This document shows positions 7,966-17,371 of a DNA stretch of 64,000 bases, piece after piece (position 1 is the first letter of the stretch; each line of letters opens with the position of its first letter). The notes under the pieces are model-generated. The model was not told the origin of the DNA, ran no database searches, and saw nothing but the letters and a program-made list of their open reading frames with translations. Both the position numbers and the translations under genes were made by a program. Source of the DNA: Streptomyces canus (lineage in GTDB: Bacteria > Actinomycetota > Actinomycetes > Streptomycetales > Streptomycetaceae); assembly GCF_030816965.1 (NCBI RefSeq), contig NZ_JAUSYQ010000002.1, positions 8,298,001 to 8,362,000 of the forward strand. Direction: 5' to 3'.

Positions 7966-10629
7966 TCAGGCCACCGTGCAGGCCTGGTCACCCACCTTGA
8001 ACGCGGTCGGTTTGCCGTTCGTTCCCGACCAGCTGCCCGTGAAGCCGAAGCTCACCGACGAGCCCGCGGCCACGTTGGCGTTCCAGCCGACGTTCTTCGC
8101 GGTGACCGTCGAGCCCGACTGGGCGGCCTCGGCGTTCCAGGTCTGGGCGATCGTCTGGGCGTTGGGGAAGGTCCAGCCGAGTGACCAGCCGGTCCAGGCG
8201 CTGGAACCGGTGTTGCTCAGCTGGACGTCCGCCTGGAAACCGCCCGACCACTGGTTGGTGATCTTGTAGGTCACCGCGCAGGCGCCCGTCGGGGTCGGGT
8301 CCGGCGGGTCCGTCGGATCGGTGCCGCCTCCGCCGGTGTCGGACGTCTCGCCGTAGATCACACCCCGCCCGTTGGTCGAGACGTACACCCGGCCGTACAC
8401 CCGCGGGTCACCGGTGATGGCCGCGCCGGTCCAACCCCACTGGTGGGCGTCGTCGTTGATGCGGGTCCAGGTCGCGCCCTTGTCGGTCGAGCGGAAGATG
8501 CCACGGACGCCGCCGATCTTCGCGCTGGTGTAGAGCGTCTGGTACGACGCCCCCGTGGCCGCCTTCCCGAATCCGATCGTGTCGGCCTGGTCGACGTTCG
8601 AGAGCTTCGACCAGCTCGCGCCGCCGTCCGTGGAGTGCCACAGACCGTACGCCCCGTCGGTGGCCCCGCCCGCGAGCCAGACGTCACCCTTCACGCCGGG
8701 CAGCGCCTTGAAGCGCACGCTGTCACCGCTCGGCAGTCCGGTCGCCGCGGACGCCGTGAACGTCGCCCCGCCGTCCGTACTCACGTAGAACTTCCCGGAC
8801 TTGAAGCCGTAGAAGGTCTTCGCGTCCACCCGGTCCGACTCCACGATCGCCCCGGCCGGGATGCCGCTCGACGCCGACCAGGACGAACCGAAGCCGGCCG
8901 TGTACTGCACACCCGCGCCGTCCGGGCTCCACACGAACCGGCTGCCGTCCGAGGCGGCGGCCACCGTTCCGCCCCCGCTCACACCAGAAGGGTCGCTCCC
9001 CGCGAACCAGTTGGCGCCGTTGTCCGTCGAGAACGCGATGTGCGGCCCGGAGTCCAGATTGCCGACCCGCACGACCGTGTTCGGGTTCGTCTCGGCGAAG
9101 TCCAGACTCGTGGTCGTGGTGAAGTTCGGGGAGGTGAACATCATCGACGGGACCTTGGTGAGGTCCGTGTGCCGGAAGCCGCCGATGTCGCCGAGCGCGC
9201 TCAGCAGCGGCGCGCCCGAGGGCGGCGACGCCAGGTCGAGGACCGCCGTCTCCTCCAGGCCCTGCACCATCGGCTTGATGGTGAACTGGCTGCCGGAGTC
9301 CCAGTTCGTGAGGTTCTCCGTGCCGTAGAGCGTCGCCCCCGTCCCGTACATCATGCGGTTCGAGTCGAACGGGTCGATCTCCAGCGACTCCGTCATCCAT
9401 CCGAGCTTCGGCGTCTGCTCGGGCGGCGACGGATTCGCCCCCCAGGTCAGCCACGGGGAGGAGGAGACGTCCATGGTGTACCGGTTCGCGCGGTTGGGGT
9501 ACGACGTGTAGTCCCACGCCTTCGTCCAGGTCGCCCCGCTGTCCGTGGAGCGGAAGATCTGGGTGTCCGGCCACCACGAGCTGTAGGCGGTGGCCATGAC
9601 CGTGCCGGGCTTCTGCCGGTCCACCGTCAGCCCGCTGAAGCCGTAGTAGGTGTCGGCCTCCGCGACCGGGCTGATGTTCGTCCAGGTGCCGGTCGCCGTC
9701 GCGTACCGCCACACCTGGCCCTTGCCGCCGTCGTACGGCCCGCCCTTGTCGCTGTAGGAGAGATACAGATAGCCGCCCGCCGCGTCCAGGACACCCTTGT
9801 GGGCCAGGTAGCCCGTCGGCTGGCCGGCGAGCCGCGTCCAGGTCGCGCCCGCGTCCGTCGACCGGTACACCGAGTTCTGGAGGTCCGCGACGCCGACGTA
9901 GATCGCCCGGGTGGCGTTCCCGGACGTGCCCGTCGACTCGTCGAAGGTCACCCAGACGATGCCCTGGTTGTCGCTGGCGTAGCCGCTGGTGTCGGTCGGG
10001 TCCTGCTGGTAGTTGCCGACGTTGGGGAAGTTCGCCACCTGGGACCAGGTCACCCCCGAGTCCGTCGAGCGCCACAGCCCCTTGCCGCTCGGCGCCCCGA
10101 GGTACAGCACGCTGTTCCTGTTCGGGTCCACCGCCAGCCGCTCGCCCATGCCCCGCCCCGGCATGTTGCCGCCGAGCTTGAAGGGCAGGTCGGTCTTCTG
10201 CCAGCTCGCGCCCCGGTTCGAGGAGCGCATGACCGCGCCGTTCTTCGGGTCCCAGCTGTTGGTGTACGTGCCGACGGCCGCGTACACCTTGTTCGGATCC
10301 ACGGAGTCGGAGGCCAGGCTGACCACGCCGGTGTGCCCCCAGTCGTCCCAGCCGACCGAGTCGAGCAGCGGTGTCCAGGTCTTGGAGGACTCCTGCCAGC
10401 GGTAGGCCCCGCCGATGTCGGTGCGGGCGTACGCCAGGTTCTTCTCGGAGCGGTTGAAGACGATCCCGGGGACGAAACCGCCCCCGTCGATCCGGGCGTT
10501 CTTCCAGGTGTACGTGTCGGCGGCGAGCGAGACCTTCGCGGTGCTGTCGGCCGCCAGTGCGGGTGGGGTGCCGGCGAGCAGCCCGGCCGCGAGCGCGAGC
10601 ACGGCCGTGAGGATGCGGGTTCTTCGCAC
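7966..10629 (-). CDS. secreted xyloglucanase, GH74 with C-terminal CBM2
   Basis: An 887-residue secreted enzyme that hydrolyses xyloglucan. The signal peptide spans about residues 1-26 (ending TPPALA). The GH74 double beta-propeller carries both catalytic aspartates in typical motifs: ARTDIGGAYRW (Asp near 71) and ALGDIGGFRHTDL (near 490), plus repeated BNR-like SxDxGxTW turns. A Gly-Thr-Asp-Pro linker leads to a C-terminal CBM2 (about 785-887, bounded by ACAVTYK and DQACTVA). The open frame extends further upstream, but the GTG at 10629 directly precedes the signal peptide. Two palindromic sites lie just upstream. Confidence 0.94.
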   Translation of the reverse strand: MRRTRILTAVLALAAGLLAGTPPALAADSTAKVSLAADTYTWKNARIDGGGFVPGIVFNRSEKNLAYARTDIGGAYRWQESSKTWTPLLDSVGWDDWGHTGVVSLASDSVDPNKVYAAVGTYTNSWDPKNGAVMRSSNRGASWQKTDLPFKLGGNMPGRGMGERLAVDPNRNSVLYLGAPSGKGLWRSTDSGVTWSQVANFPNVGNYQQDPTDTSGYASDNQGIVWVTFDESTGTSGNATRAIYVGVADLQNSVYRSTDAGATWTRLAGQPTGYLAHKGVLDAAGGYLYLSYSDKGGPYDGGKGQVWRYATATGTWTNISPVAEADTYYGFSGLTVDRQKPGTVMATAYSSWWPDTQIFRSTDSGATWTKAWDYTSYPNRANRYTMDVSSSPWLTWGANPSPPEQTPKLGWMTESLEIDPFDSNRMMYGTGATLYGTENLTNWDSGSQFTIKPMVQGLEETAVLDLASPPSGAPLLSALGDIGGFRHTDLTKVPSMMFTSPNFTTTTSLDFAETNPNTVVRVGNLDSGPHIAFSTDNGANWFAGSDPSGVSGGGTVAAASDGSRFVWSPDGAGVQYTAGFGSSWSASSGIPAGAIVESDRVDAKTFYGFKSGKFYVSTDGGATFTASAATGLPSGDSVRFKALPGVKGDVWLAGGATDGAYGLWHSTDGGASWSKLSNVDQADTIGFGKAATGASYQTLYTSAKIGGVRGIFRSTDKGATWTRINDDAHQWGWTGAAITGDPRVYGRVYVSTNGRGVIYGETSDTGGGGTDPTDPPDPTPTGACAVTYKITNQWSGGFQADVQLSNTGSSAWTGWSLGWTFPNAQTIAQTWNAEAAQSGSTVTAKNVGWNANVAAGSSVSFGFTGSWSGTNGKPTAFKVGDQACTVA

Positions 10630-10637
10630 GGGAGGAT

Positions 10638-10651
10638 CCTTTCCGGAAAGG
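10638..10651. promoter_or_regulatory. 14-bp palindrome overlapping the GH74 ribosome-binding region
   Basis: CCTTTCCGGAAAGG is a perfect palindrome 9 bases upstream of the GH74 start, and one arm includes the AAAGG ribosome-binding sequence. It shares the GGAAAG half-site of the palindrome 24 bases further upstream. It could be a second operator or a translation-blocking hairpin; the sequence alone does not decide. Confidence 0.5.
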
Positions 10652-10661
10652 GGGCGTGGGA

Positions 10662-10675
10662 GGAAAGCGCTTTCC
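10662..10675. promoter_or_regulatory. LacI/CebR-type operator-like palindrome upstream of GH74
   Basis: GGAAAGCGCTTTCC is a perfect palindrome, flanked to read TGGGAGGAAAGCGCTTTCCCA. It has the central GCGC and flanking G-rich arm of a LacI-family operator and resembles the CebR box TGGGAGCGCTCCCA, but with AAAGCGCTTT in the middle. A variant CebR site or a site for another LacI-family repressor is likely. Confidence 0.6.
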
Positions 10676-10807
10676 CAACGGTGCGAGAGTTGCCGGGCGA
10701 CCCCCAGTGCGGGAGGGGGCCGCCCGGCCGTTTCGGCCCCGCCGTCCGGTGGCGGGACCTCATACACGGAGCCTTCGAGCGGTTCCAGGGAAGGAACGGT
10801 GCCTGGT

Positions 10808-10905
10808 GCGCCCCTTCAGGGGCGCGGGACTGCATCGACTTTGCGGCTCCGCCGCGCGAGCGCGACAAGCCACAACGGACCCGCAGTCGACAACGGTCCA
10901 ACCCG
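10808..10905. repeat. Streptomyces-type intergenic repeat with two small hairpins
   Basis: The gap of about 300 bases between the GH48 and GH74 genes holds a stem GCGCCCC/GGGGCGC (10808-10825), a second stem GCGGC/GCCGC (10843-10855) and then CGACAAGCCACAACGGACCC. From memory, this CCTTCAGGGGCGCGGGacTGC...GACAAGCCACAACGG pattern recurs in intergenic regions of many Streptomyces genomes. It may act as terminator for the GH48 transcript. Family membership rests on recall, not on a search. Confidence 0.5.
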
Positions 10906-10927
10906 CGGAGCGCCCGGCGGGGGCTGG

Positions 10928-13843
10928 TTATTCGAGAAGCTCCGCGTACGACCCCATGGCCAGGGCGATGTCCGCCTGGGCCCAGAACCGGTGATAGGTG
11001 AACGACGGCACCGCGCCGCCCGCCAGATACGCCTCGATCTTCGACCAGGCCGGGTCGTCCTCGTAGAACGACCGGATGGACTCGAAGGTCGACGACGCGT
11101 TGATCGCGTCACCGTTCGGCATGGTCCCGGTCCAGCCGCTCGGGACGTACACCGAGTCGTCGAACCGGTTGTAGTCCGCCCGGTTCTCCGGCACCGCGAT
11201 CCCCAGGCTGTCCTGGTAGTTGCTCCACATGCCGTCCAGCAGGGCCTTGGCCGTGGAAGCGGCCTGGGTGTCACCACTGCGGTCCGCGTAGTACGTCAGG
11301 GTCTTGGCGTACGCGGCGGCCACGCCGACGTCATTGGTGTAGTCGGCGACGGTGACGTGAAGTCCGCTGTTGGCACCGGGGCTTGACGCGTTCCAGGTGT
11401 CGGGCTGGCCCGACCACTGAAGCGTCGACGGGATCTGGTAGGTGCCGTCCGGGTTGATCGTGGTCTTGGACAGCGCCCAGTCGACCCACTTGTCGAGGAC
11501 CGCCTTGGCCTGGGCGTTCCCCGTCTGCTGGTAGTACTCGGCGACCCGCTCCATCGACCACGCCTGGAAGCCGAACCACTGGTTGGACGGCGGGTCGTGG
11601 TAGACGGGCTGCTGGTCGTAGTACATGCCGTAGAACGTCGACTTCCCGGCCGGGGGAGTCGCGTAGCGGCCCGCCCAGCTGTTCGTCGCACCGCCCGCGA
11701 TGGCACCCTCGTCGGACTGCAGCCAGCGGTAGAACTCCAGCTGCCGGCTCAGCGAGGTGTTCCAGTCCGCCGCGCCCGTCGCCGACTTGGGCTTCAGGTC
11801 GGCGTACGAGCTCAGCGCGTACGCGGCCATCGGGTTCTGGTAGCCGCCGTGCGCGTGACTGGATCCGATGCGCCAGGCCCAGCCCGCCGAGGTGTCGGTG
11901 GCGCCGCCCCAGGCGTAGTACCAGGACAGCAGGTACATCGAGGCGTCCTTGCCCGTGCCGGCCGCGCAGGTGGAGGGACCGACACAGTTGCCGATCTTCT
12001 TGAAGTACTTGTCGTACATGGCGTAGCGCAGATAGTCGCCCATCTTCGCGGCCTTGCCCACGGTCGCGGAGACGTCAGAGCCCTTGCCCTGCTCCTTCGC
12101 CCACTTGTCGGCCCAGTACGCGGCCTGCACGGCACGCGCGTCGGCGTCCGGGGCGTTGGTGAACTTCCACTGCTTGGCGTAGGAGGCGTCACCGGTGAAG
12201 AGGTCCAAGTACCCGTTCTTGCCACCGTACTTGAACTGGTCACAGGTCGGCTGCGGCACCGTCTCCCACACCGACTCCTGCGCACCGCGCTGGAAGGTGT
12301 TGATGTACGACGGTCCGGTGTCCGTCGGTCCCGCCTCGCACTTGCCGGGCGAGTTGCCGTAGCCGTAGACGTTGTCGACGTCCTGCAGCCAGTGCATACC
12401 GTAGATGTCGTCGGTGCCGTACGCGGACTTCAGTTCACCGGCGATCGGATCCGACCCCACCGACACCCCGGTGTCCAGCTTCGCCGGGTACTCGTTCGGG
12501 GTGTCCAGCTCGGGCGCGTAGGTCGCCGGCTTGGAGGCGTTGTAGAACGAGTTGGTCGGCTGGTCGGCGTGGGTGGGGATCATGTACTTCTCCATGATGT
12601 CCCAGGCGCCGTTGAACTTGGACCAGTCGCCCGTCACCTTGCCGTACATGGCCTGGAGCCACAGGAGGTAGCTGTACGCCTCCGAGGTGGTCTCGTGGCC
12701 GTGGTCCGGCGCCTCGACGATCAGCGTCTCGACCGAGTGGTAGGGGATGCCCTCGGGGGAGAAGTAGCCGTTCGCCGGGTTGGTGATCTTGCCGTACAGA
12801 TCGAGGAAGCGGGCGTTGTAGGTGCCCGTCGCCGCGATCTGGGTGACCGTCACCGAGGCCTTGGCGTGGCCCGTCGCCGTCGACTCGAAGGTCGCCGCGC
12901 CGGTGCCGGAGGCATTGCCGGTGATGGTCACCGTCTGCGCGGTGTTCCAGTTCGACGGGGTGAAGGTGAGCGAGGCCCCGCCGGTCACCGAGAGGCCCGC
13001 GTTGCCGCCGGTGCGGGCGGTCGTGACGGTCACGTTGGCCGAGGGCTGCGTCGACAGCTTCACGGTGTACGTGCCCGTCTTGCCCTGCTGGACGGCGAGT
13101 TGGGTCGCCGAGGCGACGACCGCGGGACCCGAGGCGACCGTGATGCCGACCGGCGTCGACTCCCCGGACGCGCCCAGGCTGTCGTACGCCTTCGCGAGCA
13201 GCGAATGACTGCCCACGGTCAAGCTAGAGACCGAGAGCGAGTACGGCGATGTCGTGTCGGTGCCGAGCAGCGTGGTGTTGTCGTAGAACTCCACCTTGCT
13301 GATGGTCGCGTTGTCCGCGGCGGCGGCCGTCGCGGCGAGCGGGACCGCGGTGCCCTGGGTGTAGACCGCGCCCGCGGCCGGGCTGGTCAGCACGGTGATC
13401 GGCGGCTGATGGGCGCCGGTGCACGAGGTACCGTTGATCGCGAAGTTCGTCGGAGCCGCGTTGGCGCCGCTGTAGGTGAACTGCGCGCCGGTGGTGACGG
13501 CGGAGCCCGCGGCGATGTTCGCGTTGTACGTGGCGCTGTTGACCGTGACCGTCTGGCCGGACTGGGACCAGGTCCCGTTCCAGCCGTTGCTCAGCTTCTG
13601 GTTGCCCGCGTAGCTGTACGTCAGGGTCCAGCCGTTGATGGCGTCCGTGCCGCGGTTGGTGATCGTCAGATCCGCGGTGAAACCGGAACCCCAGTCGTTG
13701 GTCTTGTAGTCGACGCTGCACTGAACTGCAGCTGCTTGTGCGGGAGTTGAAGCCGCACTCAGCATCGCGAACGGCAGCGCCATGGCCGCCACGACAGCGG
13801 TCCACAATCGCCGGACGGTCCGGCGTCTCCTGGTGGGGGGCAT
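10928..13843 (-). CDS. secreted exocellulase, CBM2 - Ig-like - GH48
   Basis: A 971-residue processive cellobiohydrolase acting from cellulose reducing ends. Domain order: signal peptide (about 1-38, ending TPAQAAA), CBM2 (about 40-142), a bacterial Ig-like domain (about 148-238), a second beta domain (about 240-338), and GH48 catalytic domain (about 341-971). The catalytic acid Glu388 lies in the HGHETTSEA motif. AGGAGG sits 7 bases before the ATG at 13843. The gene is divergent from GH5-GH6 and has a perfect CebR box 48 bases upstream of its start. Full length for the actinobacterial type. Confidence 0.95.
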   Translation of the reverse strand: MPPTRRRRTVRRLWTAVVAAMALPFAMLSAASTPAQAAAVQCSVDYKTNDWGSGFTADLTITNRGTDAINGWTLTYSYAGNQKLSNGWNGTWSQSGQTVTVNSATYNANIAAGSAVTTGAQFTYSGANAAPTNFAINGTSCTGAHQPPITVLTSPAAGAVYTQGTAVPLAATAAAADNATISKVEFYDNTTLLGTDTTSPYSLSVSSLTVGSHSLLAKAYDSLGASGESTPVGITVASGPAVVASATQLAVQQGKTGTYTVKLSTQPSANVTVTTARTGGNAGLSVTGGASLTFTPSNWNTAQTVTITGNASGTGAATFESTATGHAKASVTVTQIAATGTYNARFLDLYGKITNPANGYFSPEGIPYHSVETLIVEAPDHGHETTSEAYSYLLWLQAMYGKVTGDWSKFNGAWDIMEKYMIPTHADQPTNSFYNASKPATYAPELDTPNEYPAKLDTGVSVGSDPIAGELKSAYGTDDIYGMHWLQDVDNVYGYGNSPGKCEAGPTDTGPSYINTFQRGAQESVWETVPQPTCDQFKYGGKNGYLDLFTGDASYAKQWKFTNAPDADARAVQAAYWADKWAKEQGKGSDVSATVGKAAKMGDYLRYAMYDKYFKKIGNCVGPSTCAAGTGKDASMYLLSWYYAWGGATDTSAGWAWRIGSSHAHGGYQNPMAAYALSSYADLKPKSATGAADWNTSLSRQLEFYRWLQSDEGAIAGGATNSWAGRYATPPAGKSTFYGMYYDQQPVYHDPPSNQWFGFQAWSMERVAEYYQQTGNAQAKAVLDKWVDWALSKTTINPDGTYQIPSTLQWSGQPDTWNASSPGANSGLHVTVADYTNDVGVAAAYAKTLTYYADRSGDTQAASTAKALLDGMWSNYQDSLGIAVPENRADYNRFDDSVYVPSGWTGTMPNGDAINASSTFESIRSFYEDDPAWSKIEAYLAGGAVPSFTYHRFWAQADIALAMGSYAELLE

Positions 13844-13890
13844 TGCTGGTTCCTCCTTGTGCGGCTCGGAGAAGTCAAGGCTTGAACCAG

Positions 13891-13904
13891 TGGGAGCGCT
13901 CCCA
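13891..13904. promoter_or_regulatory. perfect CebR/CelR box upstream of GH48
   Basis: TGGGAGCGCTCCCA is an exact match to the 14-base palindrome recognised by the cellobiose/cellotriose-responsive LacI-family repressors CebR (Streptomyces) and CelR (Thermobifida). It lies 48 bases upstream of the GH48 start codon in the 251-base divergent gap between GH48 and GH5. Cellulase genes of actinobacteria are typically derepressed through this site. Confidence 0.92.
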
Positions 13905-14033
13905 TAGTGAGGACGAGTGTTCAAGGGGTCAAGGTGCTTGAAGAGTCGAAAAGATTCGACGAACGGGTCTCGGAAAAGTCAAGTGACCCCTCTGTTCTTT
14001 GCCGTCACTTGGCGCTACCTTCCTTGGCACCAG

Positions 14034-14047
14034 TGGGAGCGATTCCA
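14034..14047. promoter_or_regulatory. degenerate CebR box upstream of GH5-GH6
   Basis: TGGGAGCGATTCCA matches the CebR consensus at 12 of 14 positions, with both mismatches in the right half. It lies 48 bases upstream of the GH5 ATG, mirroring the distance of the perfect box to the GH48 start. Each divergent unit therefore appears to have its own operator, the GH5-GH6 one probably weaker. Confidence 0.78.
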
Positions 14048-14094
14048 TCAGTCGACGCGTTCGTAACGGCGCGCTGATCTGCAAGGAGTCGCTC

Positions 14095-15567
14095 ATGCGA
14101 CACCCCCCGCGTTCAGTACTTTTAGCCGTTGCCGGCGCGGCCGCCCTCATCGGGTCCGTGACGGTGCCGGTGGTCACGGCGTCCGGCGCCGCCCCTGCCT
14201 GCTCGGTGGAGTACTCCGTCACCAGCCAGTGGGACAGCGGCTTCCAGGGTGCCGTGAAAGTCACCAACAACACGGCCGCCATGAGTAGTTGGAGCCTCGC
14301 CTTCGACTTTGCCGGCGGCCAGAAGCTCACCCAGGGCTGGAACGCGACATGGTCCCAGTCCGGTACGACGGTCACCGCGGCCAGTGAGAGCTACAACGGC
14401 TCCCTGGCCACCGGAGCGAGCGTCAGCGCCGGATTCATCGCGTCCTGGTCGGGGAGCAACGCCGTTCCGAACTCGTTCAAGCTCAACGGCACCAGCTGCA
14501 ACACGGCTGTCGAGCCCTCGCCCACACCGGAGCCGACGGATCCCGCGGAAGACGGGCCCCCCGTCCTTCGCGCGTCGGGCAACAAGCTCGTGGACGCCGG
14601 CGGCGTGACCCGCCGTCTGCTCGGCGTGAACCGGTCCGGCGGAGAGTTCATGTGCGTCCAGGGCCGCGGCATCTTCGACGGCCCGGTCGACGACGCCTCC
14701 GTGAAGGCGATCGCCGACTGGAAAGCGAACACGGTCCGCATCCCTCTCAACGAGGAGTGCTGGCTGGGACTGTCCAACATCGACCCGGCCTACGCCGGAG
14801 CGAACTACATCAACGCCGTCAAGGACCTGGTCGCCAAGGTCAAGGCCCACGGCATGACACCCGTGGTCGAACTGCACTGGACCCACGGGCAGTACACCGG
14901 CAACTCCGCCGGCTGCTCCGACGTGCACGCCAGCTGCCAGAAACCGATGCCCGACATGCAGTACACGCCCTCCTTCTGGGCCTCGGTGGCCAACACCTTC
15001 AAGAACGACCGCACCGTCGTCTTCGACCTGTTCAACGAGCCCTACCCGGACCGCGCCACCTCCACGACCACCCAGGCGTGGCAGTGCTGGCGGGACGGCG
15101 GCAGCTGCCCGGGCATCGGGTACGAGGTCGCCGGTATGCAGGATCTCGTCGACAGCGTCCGGGGCACCGGCGCGGCCAACCTGATCCTGGCCGGGGGGAT
15201 CGCCTACTCCAACGACCTCAGCCAGTGGCTGACGTACAGACCGGCCGACCCGGCGGGCAATCTCGCCGCCGCCTGGCACGTGTACAACTTCAACACCTGC
15301 GCCAACGAGAGCTGCTGGAACTCCACGCTCGCCCCGGTGGCCGCCCAAGTCCCCCTCGTGGCAGGGGAGATCGGCGAGAACACCTGCGCGCACGGCTTCA
15401 TCGACCAGGTCATGAAGTGGTTCGACGACCGCGGTCTGTCGTATCTCGGCTGGACCTGGAACACCTGGGACTGCTCCTCCGGACCGTCCCTGATCAGCAG
15501 CTACGACGGCACACCCACAGCGTTCGGCACCGGGCTGCGTGACCGTCTGCGCGCCCTGAACGGATAG
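14095..15567 (+). CDS. secreted cellulase, CBM2 - GH5
   Basis: A 490-residue extracellular glycoside hydrolase. A signal peptide (about 1-32) precedes a CBM2 (about 36-137, ACSVEYSVTSQW to NGTSC), a Pro-Thr-Glu linker (about 139-152) and a GH5 domain (about 155-490). The acid/base Glu315 lies in FDLFNEPYP and the nucleophile Glu425 in VAGEIGEN; HWTHGQYTG supplies the substrate-cleft histidine. Beta-1,4-endoglucanase is most likely from the context with GH48 and GH6, but beta-mannanase cannot be excluded. The upstream frame is open; the ATG follows AAGGAG by 7 bases. GH6 starts 48 bases after the stop, probably in one transcript. Confidence 0.92.
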   Translation: MRHPPRSVLLAVAGAAALIGSVTVPVVTASGAAPACSVEYSVTSQWDSGFQGAVKVTNNTAAMSSWSLAFDFAGGQKLTQGWNATWSQSGTTVTAASESYNGSLATGASVSAGFIASWSGSNAVPNSFKLNGTSCNTAVEPSPTPEPTDPAEDGPPVLRASGNKLVDAGGVTRRLLGVNRSGGEFMCVQGRGIFDGPVDDASVKAIADWKANTVRIPLNEECWLGLSNIDPAYAGANYINAVKDLVAKVKAHGMTPVVELHWTHGQYTGNSAGCSDVHASCQKPMPDMQYTPSFWASVANTFKNDRTVVFDLFNEPYPDRATSTTTQAWQCWRDGGSCPGIGYEVAGMQDLVDSVRGTGAANLILAGGIAYSNDLSQWLTYRPADPAGNLAAAWHVYNFNTCANESCWNSTLAPVAAQVPLVAGEIGENTCAHGFIDQVMKWFDDRGLSYLGWTWNTWDCSSGPSLISSYDGTPTAFGTGLRDRLRALNG

Positions 15568-15615
15568 CACCCGCCCAACGGACAACATCCGCGAACGAGA
15601 AGGAAACCCGCACTC

Positions 15616-17331
15616 ATGAGTCGTACGAGAACAGCGCTCCTCGCTGCCCTGGCGCTCGTCGCCGGGGCCTCCGGGACCGCGCTAGCCGTGGCCCCCGGGG
15701 ACGCAGGCATCGCCGCCGTCCCCTGCACCGTGGACTACAAGGTGCAGAACCAGTGGGACACCGGCTTCACCGCGGCCGTCACGATCACCAACAACAGTGC
15801 CGCCAAGTCGAGTTGGTCGCTGAAGTGGTCGTACGCCGGTAACCAGAAGGTCACCAGCGGCTGGAACGCCAAGATCAGCCAGAGCGGGACGGCCGTCACC
15901 GCGGCCAACGAGAGCTACAACGGCACGCTCGGCACCGGCGGTTCGGCCAGCTTCGGTTTCCAGGGCACCTACAGCGGCACCAACGCCGTCCCGGCCACCT
16001 TCACCCTCGACGGGGTGACCTGCAACGTCGACGGCGGCGGCCCCACCGACCCGGGCCCGACCGACCCCGGCACCCCCGGCACCAAGGTCGACAACCCCTA
16101 CGCCGGCGCCAAGGTGTACGTGAACCCCGAATGGTCGGCGAAGGCCGCGGCCGAACCCGGTGGCAGCCGGATCTCCAACCAGCCCACCGCCGTGTGGCTC
16201 GACCGGATCGCCGCGATCAACGGCGTCAACGGCGGAATGGGACTGCGCGCCCACCTCGACAAGGCCCTGGAGCAGAAGGGCAGCGGCGAGCTCGTCGTCC
16301 AGCTGGTCATCTACAACCTGCCGGGCCGTGACTGCGCGGCGCTCGCCTCCAACGGCGAACTCGGCGCCACGGAGATCGACAAGTACAAGACGCAGTACAT
16401 CGACCCGATCGCCGCGATCCTCGCGGACCCCAAGTACGCCTCGCTGCGGATCGTGAACACGGTCGAGATCGACTCGCTGCCCAACCTGGTCACCAACGTC
16501 TCGCCGCGGGCCACAGCCACCGCCAACTGCGACACGATGAAGGCCAACGGCAACTACATCAAGGGTGTCGGCTACGCGCTGAACAAGCTCGGTGACGCCC
16601 CCAACGTCTACAACTACGTGGACGCCGGGCACCACGGCTGGCTCGGCTGGGACGACAACTTCTCCGCGAGCGTCCAGACGATCAAGCAGGCGGCCACCGC
16701 CGAGGGCGCCACTCTCAGCGACGTGCAGGGCTTCATCACCAACACCGCCAACTACAGCGCCCTGAAGGAGCAGAACTTCACCATCAACGACTCCGTGAAC
16801 GGCAAGTCCGTGCGCGAGTCCAAGTGGGTCGACTGGAACCGGTACACCGACGAGCTCTCCTACGCCCAGGCCTTCCGGCAGGAGGCCGTGAACCAGGGCT
16901 TCGCCTCGGGCGTCGGCATGCTGATCGACACCTCCCGCAACGGCTGGGGCGGCACCGCCCGGCCCACCGGTCCCGGTGCCACCACGGACGTGGACACCTA
17001 CGTCAACGGCGGCCGGATCGACCGGCGCATCCACGTCGGCAACTGGTGCAACCAGGCCGGGGCCGGTCTCGGTGAGCGTCCGAAGGCCAGCCCGGCCGCC
17101 GGGATCGACGCCTACGTGTGGATCAAGCCTCCGGGTGAGTCCGACGGGGCCAGCTCCGCGATCCCGAACGACGAGGGCAAGGGCTTCGACCGGATGTGCG
17201 ACCCGACGTACACCGGCAACCCGCGCAACAACAACAACATGTCCGGTGCGCTGCCGAACGCCCCACTGGCGGGGCACTGGTTCTCGGCGCAGTTCCAGGA
17301 GCTCATGAAGAACGCGTACCCGGCGCTCTAG
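15616..17331 (+). CDS. secreted cellobiohydrolase, CBM2 - GH6
   Basis: A 571-residue secreted cellulase that releases cellobiose from non-reducing ends. Signal peptide (about 1-24), CBM2 (about 36-137), a short Gly-Pro-Thr-Asp linker (about 139-156) and a GH6 domain (about 158-571). The catalytic acid Asp286 lies in TVEIDSLPNLVTN, and the conserved loop YNLPGRDCAALASNGE (about 233-248) carries the second active-site aspartate. The long ARPTGPG-containing C-terminal loops are typical of exo-acting rather than endo-acting GH6 enzymes. Together with GH48, which works from the other chain end, and GH5 it forms a complete cellulose-degrading set. Confidence 0.95.
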   Translation: MSRTRTALLAALALVAGASGTALAVAPGDAGIAAVPCTVDYKVQNQWDTGFTAAVTITNNSAAKSSWSLKWSYAGNQKVTSGWNAKISQSGTAVTAANESYNGTLGTGGSASFGFQGTYSGTNAVPATFTLDGVTCNVDGGGPTDPGPTDPGTPGTKVDNPYAGAKVYVNPEWSAKAAAEPGGSRISNQPTAVWLDRIAAINGVNGGMGLRAHLDKALEQKGSGELVVQLVIYNLPGRDCAALASNGELGATEIDKYKTQYIDPIAAILADPKYASLRIVNTVEIDSLPNLVTNVSPRATATANCDTMKANGNYIKGVGYALNKLGDAPNVYNYVDAGHHGWLGWDDNFSASVQTIKQAATAEGATLSDVQGFITNTANYSALKEQNFTINDSVNGKSVRESKWVDWNRYTDELSYAQAFRQEAVNQGFASGVGMLIDTSRNGWGGTARPTGPGATTDVDTYVNGGRIDRRIHVGNWCNQAGAGLGERPKASPAAGIDAYVWIKPPGESDGASSAIPNDEGKGFDRMCDPTYTGNPRNNNNMSGALPNAPLAGHWFSAQFQELMKNAYPAL

Positions 17332-17371
17332 ATCTGCCGAGCGCAGGGCGTGACACCCCGCCGGGGTCTGG

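Noticed and set aside
5682..7991. Long open frames opposite to the PL11 gene and, likewise, opposite to most large genes
   Set aside because: These are antisense shadows expected at such high GC: low-complexity Arg/Gly/Val/Asp composition, no motifs, no ribosome sites.
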